A DNA stretch of 33,639 bases from an uncultured Muribaculaceae bacterium (lineage in GTDB: Bacteria; Bacteroidota; Bacteroidia; Bacteroidales; Muribaculaceae): contig CAJUAF010000027.1 in NCBI GenBank assembly GCA_910584365.1, positions 1-33,639 on the forward strand, in the 5' to 3' direction. The translations under genes were made by a program, and so were the position numbers. Below are positions 1 to 5,433 of the stretch, piece by piece (position 1 is the first letter of the stretch; each line of letters begins with the position of its first letter). Under the pieces are notes generated by a model that saw nothing but the letters and a program-made list of their open reading frames with translations, had not been told where the DNA came from and made no database searches.

Positions 1-142
1 CGAAACAAATCGCCTCGGTGCTTAGATATTACGTCGATTTATGGGATTTTATAGACTAAATAGCAATACTTACACGCAAGCTGGCAGTCTTTAGTTACTA
101 TAAAGGTAATTGTCTTATGCATGATAGCGTGGACACTTCCAA
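1..142. other. AT-rich sequence, no gene seen
   Basis: No reading frame of convincing length or composition is visible at the left edge. A maturase operon partner for the cysteine-repeat peptide gene would be expected close by, but nothing coding is seen before the edge of the window. Confidence 0.5.
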
Positions 143-184
143 TTTTAGCTGTCTTTTATCCGGCTTGATGTCAGACAGCTAAAA
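143..184 (-). terminator. Inverted repeat just downstream of the CXXX peptide gene
   Basis: Two perfect 12-base arms, TTTTAGCTGTCT and AGACAGCTAAAA, enclose an 18-base loop and begin 17 bases beyond the stop of the minus-strand peptide gene. The A/T ends of the arms give a short U stretch in the RNA, so it could act as a terminator. It lacks a long U tract after the stem, so a role in RNA stability or protein binding is also possible. Confidence 0.55.
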
Positions 185-201
185 TAGGAAACGATAGATT
201 T

Positions 202-462
202 TTACTTTTTCACTTTGGATTCACAATACGCCCAGCAATCGCCACCACAGAGGCTGTCACAATTATTGGAGCAGCCGTCATCACAACCGCCTGAACAAGA
301 TTTACCGCATCCGGAGTTACCTCCCGAACCAGGTTCGTCTTTCTCGCAGGATGTAAGCATCGAAGAGCCAAGCGCTGCAAACGCAAGAATAGGAAGAGTC
401 TTGCTGCCGGCACTCTTGAAGAATTGTCGGCGCGACTGCAGTTCTTCACTGTTTTCTTTCAT
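202..462 (-). CDS. CXXX-repeat peptide precursor, Tat-type lipoprotein (radical SAM target family)
   Basis: The 86-residue product has a leader with the twin-arginine motif SRRQFFK (residues 10-16), a hydrophobic stretch, and a lipobox LTSC with Cys39. An acidic, Gly-rich linker follows, then a tail with eight cysteines at an exact spacing of four: C-GKS-C-SGG-C-DDG-C-SNN-C-DSL-C-GGD-C-WAY-C. The leader (RRxFFK followed by LPI) and the regular C-x-x-x array match, from memory, the Bacteroidales family called CXXX repeat radical SAM target protein. In that family the cysteine tail is thought to be modified by a radical SAM maturase before or during export. Folded export by Tat and lipid anchoring are inferred from the signal. 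No maturase or accessory modification gene is recognised in this window, so the peptide is orphaned here or its partners lie beyond the left edge. The start ATG is the only plausible start in frame: a stop codon lies upstream at 607-609 with no other start between. Confidence 0.85.
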   Translation of the reverse strand: MKENSEELQSRRQFFKSAGSKTLPILAFAALGSSMLTSCEKDEPGSGGNSGCGKSCSGGCDDGCSNNCDSLCGGDCWAYCESKVKK

Positions 463-496
463 GATAGATATGTGTTTCCCTATAGGTGCCCCGGAT

Positions 497-787
497 TCAG
501 GATTGGTTATAAAAAAGAAAAGCGTGGGAACCTGTACTGTTTGCTCGTCCCACGGATTGAGGCCTTCGCATTGCCCGATTTGGTAGAACGAGCAATTGCA
601 GAGGCCTCACGCTGAATATGTTGAACACGTCCGAAGACAACGCTCTCGCGTCATCTTCAGATAGAATATACATATTCCACAAGGCATCTACCGTTGCTTC
701 ATCCCTGACCAAATCTTGAAGTTTGCGAAGTTTCAATCCGTCAGGAAAGAGCGCTGAGTAAACGCTTTCCATTATGTATGCCGTCAC
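497..787 (-). CDS. Hypothetical small protein, possibly frameshifted, upstream of the peptide gene
   Basis: This is a 96-residue frame starting at GTG (787), with an internal ATG at 772. The first half reads like a real helical protein (residues 6-60 are rich in Leu, Asp and Glu). The last 35 residues look unlike protein. In another frame, 510-606 encodes a plausible cysteine-containing stretch, in frame with the downstream peptide but cut off by a TGA at 607-609. One reading is a gene broken by a frameshift near position 605; another is a genuine short protein with an unrelated tail. A consensus promoter lies 70 bases upstream, and the gap to the peptide gene is only 34 bases, so the two may be cotranscribed. 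I do not recognise a family. A decayed maturase fragment is a guess only. Confidence 0.35.
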   Translation of the reverse strand: MTAYIMESVYSALFPDGLKLRKLQDLVRDEATVDALWNMYILSEDDARALSSDVFNIFSVRPLQLLVLPNRAMRRPQSVGRANSTGSHAFLFYNQS

Positions 788-854
788 TTCAGGCGGCTTG
801 TCGCCTACCCTCCCGCTGACCCGTGACCGGGCCTCTGCAGAACGGTCTGCGCTG

Positions 855-886
855 CAAATTTAAAATGTTTTTTTGTAATATGCAAC
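855..886 (-). promoter_or_regulatory. Bacteroidetes-type promoter for the CXXX peptide region
   Basis: On the minus strand, GTTG (-33 element) is separated by 20 bases from TAAATTTG, an exact TAnnTTTG -7 element. Transcription would start near position 850 and run through the small ORF and the CXXX peptide gene. Confidence 0.6.
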
Positions 887-943
887 AGTTATTTCGTTTT
901 TAAGAATTTATTTTTGAGCTGTGGAAATCTTATATCGAACTCT

Positions 944-1014
944 CGGTACTTTACAATCAAAAACGGTCGGATGCGATAACCAGCGGTCAGATTATGGCTG
1001 TTGTCGGTCGGATG
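944..1014. repeat. Phased direct repeats with CGGTCGGAT core
   Basis: CGGTCGGATG occurs exactly at 964-973 and 1005-1014. A close variant, CGGTCAGATT, starts at 984, and a weaker CGGTACTTTA starts at 944. The starts are 20, 20 and 21 bases apart, about two helical turns. They lie 58-130 bases upstream of the -33 element of the minus-strand promoter at 855-886. Together this suggests tandem binding sites for a regulator. The rest of 887-1154 shows no gene. Confidence 0.5.
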
Positions 1015-1154
1015 GACTTGAAAGCAACCATCTAAGTCCGATATGTTCAATTGTTCCTTCTTCAATAGCTCAGAGTCGGTCCTATCGATACATAATATGG
1101 CAATGGAAGTAGATTATTTGAGGAAGAAGTGTTAAATTTAGAATATCCATATTA

Positions 1155-1376
1155 TCATGCGACTTTGCCGGTTTCGATTTCGGACTTAAGAAACTGGAAA
1201 ATATAGACGGCTCCTTGATAGTAGAGGCCACATTCGGAGTCATTGAGCTTTGCAAAGGTGGTTGATGCATAAAGCTCGTCAAGGGCTCGGTGTATGTCCC
1301 AGCCATATTCTTCCATAAGCATTTCTACGAGTTCTGCCGCAAGGCATTCTATTTGAAACTGTATGTCTTGTCTCAT
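1155..1376 (-). CDS. DUF3791-like small protein (second copy in the cassette)
   Basis: The 73-residue product is largely helical and acidic, with no signal peptide or membrane segment. Its C-terminal half (a short LNDSECGLYYQGAVYIFQFL stretch) resembles the small DUF3791 proteins that accompany DUF3990 genes in Bacteroidetes and Firmicutes. Its ATG overlaps the TGA of the DUF3990 gene (ATGA), which implies translational coupling, and it is the last gene of the four-gene cassette. An antidote or accessory role for the DUF3990 protein is inferred from this arrangement. The biochemical function of the family is not established to my knowledge. Confidence 0.65.
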   Translation of the reverse strand: MRQDIQFQIECLAAELVEMLMEEYGWDIHRALDELYASTTFAKLNDSECGLYYQGAVYIFQFLKSEIETGKVA

Positions 1377-1861
1377 AATTCGATGCGGTTTAAGAATTGT
1401 ACAGCTTTGGGTGTGCCGAAAAAGTATTGGACCGCATGGTCGCCGCGGAATCTCAGTTCTTCAACCAATGCCGATGCCGACATATAGCCCATTATGAAAC
1501 GGCGAATCTGCACGCCAACAGTATCATCGGCAATAGGCCCTATAACAATGTCGTATGGATGAGCCGGAACATCTGAGTTGTTCTTACGGTTCATCACGAC
1601 AAATTCTGCCCATTCCTCAGAGTATTCAGAAAAAATCTTTATGTTCAGGCCGTTATTTGTCGCCTCGTCTTCATCAAATTCAAAGCACGATAGTATTGGT
1701 TCGCCCTCATTTAGGAATCGAGTTGTCCGAACTGCCATCTCCAGAGCTTGGTAGGGATTGGTGTTGAGATAGAATCCTTGTCCAAAATCTTTGCCGCGCT
1801 TACTGCGCGAAAGGTCAATATGTTCAATGGCCATGTTGGAGCCGTGATAGAGTCGTATCAT
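1373..1861 (-). CDS. DUF3990 family protein, ADP-ribosyltransferase-like
   Basis: The 162-residue protein starts at the ATG giving MIRLYHGSN. This start is preferred over a longer frame because its ATG overlaps the stop of the preceding DUF3791 gene (ATGA). Family features are YHGS at residues 5-8, GKDFGQGFYL at 23-32, an EFDE segment at 61-64, SEEWAEFV at 81-88 and YDIVIGPIADD at 103-113. DUF3990 has been grouped with ADP-ribosyltransferase-like folds, in which a His in the YHG motif and a Tyr in the GFYL motif line the NAD pocket. The toxin or effector role is inference from that fold and from the regulator and small helical partners around it. No secretion signal is present, so the protein is expected to be cytoplasmic. 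Confidence 0.8.
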   Translation of the reverse strand: MIRLYHGSNMAIEHIDLSRSKRGKDFGQGFYLNTNPYQALEMAVRTTRFLNEGEPILSCFEFDEDEATNNGLNIKIFSEYSEEWAEFVVMNRKNNSDVPAHPYDIVIGPIADDTVGVQIRRFIMGYMSASALVEELRFRGDHAVQYFFGTPKAVQFLNRIEL

Positions 1862-2082
1862 ATCTTGCCTCCTTCCCGTTGGCAAATGACCTGAAGGTCT
1901 GAAACAGCATCATCAATGGAGAGGGTATGTTCGGCCGCATAGCAATCAAGAAGGAAATCTATGCCTGTGAAACGGCGCAGATATGCGTAGGCCTGCATAT
2001 TGGAGAGCTGATGCCGCTGGGCGAAAGCTCCGACACAAGCCACCACATATTCAATTCTGTTAAATATTTCTTTCTTGTCCAT
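1858..2082 (-). CDS. DUF3791 family protein
   Basis: The 74-residue protein has the usual DUF3791 pattern: an N-terminal helix (FNRIEYVVACVGAFAQRH), then NMQAYAYLRRFTGIDFLLD, then a C-terminal segment with LSIDDAVSDL. It sits two bases after the regulator gene, and its stop overlaps the start of the DUF3990 gene. DUF3791 genes are commonly next to DUF3990 genes, so a dedicated partner function is likely. Whether it neutralises, chaperones or activates the ADP-ribosyltransferase-like protein cannot be told from sequence. Confidence 0.75.
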   Translation of the reverse strand: MDKKEIFNRIEYVVACVGAFAQRHQLSNMQAYAYLRRFTGIDFLLDCYAAEHTLSIDDAVSDLQVICQREGGKI

Positions 2083-2084
2083 GG

Positions 2085-2294
2085 CTATGCTTTATTGCTT
2101 AAAATTAAGTCTTTAACATCAATGTCAAGTAATTCTGAAATCCTTACAAGAGTATCAAGAGAGGGCTGCATTTTGTTGGAACACCATCGGGAAACAGTGG
2201 CTTCATTTTTGCCGACTTGCTCGGCAAGCCATTTCCCGGTTTTACCATTCTCAACTAACGCAATTTTTATCCTGTTTATCTTCTGCGATTCCAT
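2085..2294 (-). CDS. XRE-family helix-turn-helix regulator
   Basis: The 69-residue protein is essentially a single Cro/C1-type DNA-binding domain. It has IKIALVENGKTGKWLAEQVG, then the recognition region NEATVSRWCSN, then QPSLDTLVRISELLDIDVKDL, the typical final helices. It heads the four-gene cassette and probably represses its own promoter. Downstream of that promoter, 2296-2314 holds an imperfect palindrome (ATTCA and TGAAT arms, nine bases apart) between the -7 element and the ATG, a candidate operator. Confidence 0.85.
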   Translation of the reverse strand: MESQKINRIKIALVENGKTGKWLAEQVGKNEATVSRWCSNKMQPSLDTLVRISELLDIDVKDLILSNKA

Positions 2295-2335
2295 TATTCA
2301 CTTGCTTACTGAATACAATACTTTGATGTTAAACG

Positions 2336-2365
2336 CAAAGCTACAAATAATTTTTGAGGTAGCAA
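2336..2365 (-). promoter_or_regulatory. Promoter of the XRE-DUF3791-DUF3990 cassette
   Basis: On the minus strand TTG (2365-2363) is separated by 19 bases from TAGCTTTG (2343-2336), which fits the Bacteroidetes TAnnTTTG consensus. The regulator ATG is about 40 bases downstream. Confidence 0.65.
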
Positions 2366-2514
2366 TCATTTCTGTTGGAAAACATAGCGATATCCTACTC
2401 CCCGGCCAAGCAATCTCAGGCAACGGCACCATCCTCCTGGGCGCCCCGCTCGGTGAAACGAAGTTCAGTATGACGTCCCCACTTAACCATACCAAAATCA
2501 GCCGGCATATCACC
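2366..2514 (-). other. Intergenic stretch with short open frames, function unclear
   Basis: A 30-codon frame from ATG at 2508 (end 2416) has a fair ribosome-binding sequence, AAGGTG. A second frame on the same strand also stays open across the region. Neither looks like a family I recognise. The GC content is higher than in the flanking genes, so this may be a remnant of an inserted repeat element. Confidence 0.3.
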
Positions 2515-2652
2515 TTATTGTTCGCCCGACTGGCGAACGTGCTGGCAGATGACCAAATGGATGACTTCTTGGCAAGCTTCCGCGGATTGACACAAAATGC
2601 TTCTTAAGTCTTCTACCGCTTGGTCTATTTGTTGTGCAACAGTCATAGTCAT
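2515..2652 (-). CDS. 45-residue ORF coupled to the AlbA/ATPase gene
   Basis: The ATG at 2652 overlaps the TGA of the preceding gene (ATGA), a common sign of translational coupling. The predicted peptide is amphipathic and helical, begins MTMTVAQQIDQAVEDL and contains three cysteines and two histidines in its second half. There is no signal peptide. It would be the third gene of the TIR operon. It has no recognisable family and could be an unselected frame; the exact overlap is the main reason to list it. Confidence 0.4.
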   Translation of the reverse strand: MTMTVAQQIDQAVEDLRSILCQSAEACQEVIHLVICQHVRQSGEQ

Positions 2653-4178
2653 TCAAATTTTATTTCCCAGGTGCCTTTCTTTGTTGCTCCTTTACGACAA
2701 AGAAATACACCTTTATTTTCCATTTTCTTTCTCAAAGTCCGCACCTGATCTATGGTCAAATTCAATTCTTCCGCCATCTTGGACAATGTTATGGATGGCA
2801 TTGCTATAATCAGAGACAGCAGATTGCATTGAACTTCCGTCAAATCGCGATTATTGATTGCGTCAATAATTTCTTTGGGGAGTTCTTTGGTTTCTTTGGG
2901 ATTTTCTTTGGTTTCTTTAGTTCCTTTGGCGGAATAGCCTGTTTGTATGCCGTTTCCTTCACCATTCGATTTGATGGCTTCTTGGGAAGCCACGTTCCTT
3001 GTCGGTCGTTTGAAGGTAACGATTACGAAGCCGCCGTCCCAACGCCATGTGGGTTCATCTACGCCTTGTTCGCGGCAGGCATCCATTATACGTTTGGCTC
3101 CAGAACCCCAGCTTTCCAGATAGGTTGACTTATACAAGGCTTCGGCAATCTTTAGATTGTAGGGGTATGACTCATGCGGCTCCTTGATGGATGCGGGTGA
3201 GATTTGAGGAGGGAATATACCGGGATTGGCAATCTCTATGCGGTCGTCGTAGATAGCAATGCTTCCGGTCAGATTATGCTTCTCCCATTGACGATGGCAC
3301 AGACTGTTGATCAGTGCTTCGCGCAAAGCGTGATACGGCACTTCAAGGCGTTCTTCGCGCTGAAGGCTGTGGTTGGTAATCTTTCCACTTAGATTGAGGT
3401 GCTTGAAGAAAAAAGCCATGCCAGCGTCAAGCAAGTCAAAGAAATTGCCCTCTGCACGTTGGTTGTCGATAAACTCATTCTTATCGTTACCCAGGAATCG
3501 TGCCATCCGAAGCCGAAACTGCGGATACCCTTCGATATTGTTTGAGAAAAGCATCACCGCTCCATTGGTCGGATTGCCGTTTTTCAGAAGATTCCATTTC
3601 GCCAGGGTGTCATCAATCGGCGCACTCATGGCACTTACTGGGATTCTACCTCCCTCAACGCCAAGTCGGATGCACCCTCTAATATGCTTCTCGTTCAAGT
3701 CGGCAAGCGTAACACCATCTGCCATCTGACGTTCCCACGCATACATCTGAGGCTGATGCGCCCGGATTCGTTCATCATACATCTCGTGCGGCATTACCTT
3801 CGTTGTACTTTCGACTTTATAATAAGGGCATCCGTGGAAGGTATGCGGACGCTCTCCCCACACCCAGCCATCAAAGTGCATGGCAATCACTTTATTGCCG
3901 GGACGGTCAGGCACAACAACGTAATGAATCTTTACATCGACAGCGGGCTCTAATCCAGTAATAGCTTTGGCTATCTCTTGCTGTGTTGAGTCTGTAACTT
4001 CTTGTCCTAATATTTTAAGCGACTTTGGCGCAATTCCGAAAATCAACCAACCACCATCTGTGTTGAGAAACGCACACGCCGAGTGCATACCGTCTTTCAG
4101 TTCGCCGGTAGTTTTTTTCAGCTCCAAAGTTCTCGACTCGTCCGCTGCAATCAGAGCCTTTATATCGTCTATAGTCAT
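2649..4178 (-). CDS. AlbA_2-domain ATP-binding protein (Schlafen-like AlbA_2 plus GHKL-type ATPase and winged helix)
   Basis: The 509-residue protein has three parts. Residues 10-135 form an AlbA_2 domain (E19-L-K-K followed by AFLNTDGGWLIFGI at 36-49), a nucleic-acid-binding fold. Residues about 280-395 match the C-terminal ATPase module often found with it: REALINSL at 286-293 with Asn291 as the Mg-ligand position, DDRIEIANPG at 311-320, and SWGSGAKRI at 356-364. Residues 440-505 form a winged helix (TLSKMAEELNLTIDQVRTL). A Lys/Glu-rich linker at about 417-436 is built of near repeats. Proteins of this build are usually annotated as ATP-binding or RNA-binding transcriptional regulators and occur in defence islands. 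The gene starts 16 bases after the TIR gene, with AAAGGA upstream of the ATG, so the two are probably cotranscribed. A sensor or regulator role next to a TIR effector is inference. Confidence 0.8.
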   Translation of the reverse strand: MTIDDIKALIAADESRTLELKKTTGELKDGMHSACAFLNTDGGWLIFGIAPKSLKILGQEVTDSTQQEIAKAITGLEPAVDVKIHYVVVPDRPGNKVIAMHFDGWVWGERPHTFHGCPYYKVESTTKVMPHEMYDERIRAHQPQMYAWERQMADGVTLADLNEKHIRGCIRLGVEGGRIPVSAMSAPIDDTLAKWNLLKNGNPTNGAVMLFSNNIEGYPQFRLRMARFLGNDKNEFIDNQRAEGNFFDLLDAGMAFFFKHLNLSGKITNHSLQREERLEVPYHALREALINSLCHRQWEKHNLTGSIAIYDDRIEIANPGIFPPQISPASIKEPHESYPYNLKIAEALYKSTYLESWGSGAKRIMDACREQGVDEPTWRWDGGFVIVTFKRPTRNVASQEAIKSNGEGNGIQTGYSAKGTKETKENPKETKELPKEIIDAINNRDLTEVQCNLLSLIIAMPSITLSKMAEELNLTIDQVRTLRKKMENKGVFLCRKGATKKGTWEIKFE

Positions 4179-4194
4179 AGTCCTTTGTGTATTA

Positions 4195-5199
4195 TTAAAA
4201 TGGCAGTTCTTCTTGAGTCGTTGTGACGGAACTCTCCACTACTGGTTGGATTTGAGATAATCCATAGAACGTAAAAATTTTATTTGCCTTTGCTAAGACA
4301 TCACCATCTAATAGAACAGTATTCTTCGAATAGTCCTTCCAAAGCATTTCGATATATGATTTTTCCATTTTGCTAAAATGGGTCAATATCTTTATAACTT
4401 TAAGAGCAGATTCATTATTTTTGGCATTTAACAACAACCTTATAATATTACAACAATATGTACCGTGTGTTCTATCATCGGCAAAAATAATTTCTGCAAT
4501 ACGTTGTGCCACATATCGCGCATCAAGATTATGAGCTTTTAGAACTTGATATCGGTCTAAAAAACCATATGGATTTATTTCTTTGTTAATAGGTATGCAT
4601 AATTTATTTTGGCCAAGTGCTATTCCTACTTCTTGATCACACCATCTGCTGCTTCTGAATCCATTAACCAATATGGCACATAGAGCATCCATTGAAAATA
4701 GTGCATTATATAACTCAGAAACCCACTCTTTTGATGGCTCAATATCTTCATGAGCTACAAAACCGTGGATTCCCCAATCTAATAATGCTTTTTGTAGATT
4801 GGCTGCGGATGTCTTGTTTTTAGATATATGACTTATAAATAAGCGAAAATAATCAATTATCCACATTGATTCCGATGTCGGGTAATCTATTCCCTCCTCA
4901 TCATAAGGCACAATAATTACTCCATTTACTTGTATGGATTCGTTATTGATGGACGCCTCAACAAACGCTTGCGAAATTGCATCTGCTATCTCTTTTTTCT
5001 CTTTGTCTTCAATTTCCACATATTTATTCGTTGGAACAGTAAGAACAATTGTGAAATAATCAATGCCTCCATTCCAGTTGTCATGAGAATCAAAATTCTC
5101 CGCAAGGCACTCAGATTTGCATAATTCAAAAGCAACGTGATTCCTATGTTTAAGAAGATTACGCGCCGTAGTATAATATGTCTTTAGGTATTCCAACAT
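4195..5199 (-). CDS. TIR-domain protein, candidate NAD-cleaving defence effector
   Basis: In the 334-residue protein, residues about 117-225 form a TIR domain. It starts at YFRLFISHISKN, continues through LLDWGIHGFVAHEDIEPSKEW, and reaches the segment SRWCDQEVGIALGQ (184-197), where Glu190 in WCxxE occupies the catalytic position of TIR NADases. The N-terminal 115 residues form a separate domain with an NWNGGIDYFTIVL stretch; I recall similar segments in other bacterial TIR proteins but cannot name the family. The C-terminal 100 residues are helical and unassigned. There is no signal peptide or membrane helix. TIR enzymes in bacteria typically destroy NAD or make cyclic ADP-ribose signals on phage infection. 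That function is inferred here from the conserved Glu and the operon with an AlbA_2/ATPase gene. Confidence 0.85.
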   Translation of the reverse strand: MLEYLKTYYTTARNLLKHRNHVAFELCKSECLAENFDSHDNWNGGIDYFTIVLTVPTNKYVEIEDKEKKEIADAISQAFVEASINNESIQVNGVIIVPYDEEGIDYPTSESMWIIDYFRLFISHISKNKTSAANLQKALLDWGIHGFVAHEDIEPSKEWVSELYNALFSMDALCAILVNGFRSSRWCDQEVGIALGQNKLCIPINKEINPYGFLDRYQVLKAHNLDARYVAQRIAEIIFADDRTHGTYCCNIIRLLLNAKNNESALKVIKILTHFSKMEKSYIEMLWKDYSKNTVLLDGDVLAKANKIFTFYGLSQIQPVVESSVTTTQEELPF

Positions 5200-5216
5200 A
5201 ATCTGTGTGATTATTG

Positions 5217-5224
5217 CAAAGTTA
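5217..5224 (-). promoter_or_regulatory. -7 element upstream of the TIR operon
   Basis: TAACTTTG on the minus strand fits TAnnTTTG, 17 bases before the TIR ATG. No good -33 TTG is seen at the usual spacing, so expression may be weak or need an activator. The leader would be very short. Confidence 0.45.
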
Positions 5225-5316
5225 GCTATTTTTCGCGAGATTAACGGTATGCAATCCTACAAATCTACGAATTGATTCAAGTGAACTATGGTCCATACAG
5301 TTATCCCAGACTGAGA

Positions 5317-5373
5317 CAGTCATCCCCCGCTGACATAATGCTGTAAAACAGGGAGTCAGACGGGGGATGACTG
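5317..5373 (-). terminator. Long stem-loop between the BspA-like gene and the TIR operon
   Basis: The left arm 5317-5334 pairs with 5355-5373: 13 perfect outer pairs (CAGTCATCCCCCG), a one-base bulge and five inner pairs, around a 20-base loop. It is 60 bases past the stop of the minus-strand BspA-like gene and probably ends its transcript, separating it from the TIR operon. A small inserted palindromic element is an alternative. Confidence 0.55.
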
Positions 5374-5433
5374 TATATTTGTATTTCCGGATGGAGGGAT
5401 ATCGATATAGGAAAGGGGTTGGGAAGGAGGGGA

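Noticed and set aside
424..615. 63-codon plus-strand frame near the CXXX peptide
   Set aside because: The last 30 codons look helical, but the first half is the antisense of the peptide leader and there is no plus-strand promoter.
944..1014. CRISPR array
   Set aside because: Repeats are only about ten bases, imperfect, and spaced by ten bases of non-spacer-like sequence; no cas gene is present.
2298..2513. 71-codon minus-strand frame starting at GTG
   Set aside because: It overlaps the mapped promoter of the XRE gene and its sequence does not resemble a known protein; kept only as part of the unclear intergenic stretch.
1927..2607. 226-codon plus-strand frame across the XRE and DUF3791 genes
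   Set aside because: It crosses two coupled minus-strand genes and a promoter and has no recognisable domain.
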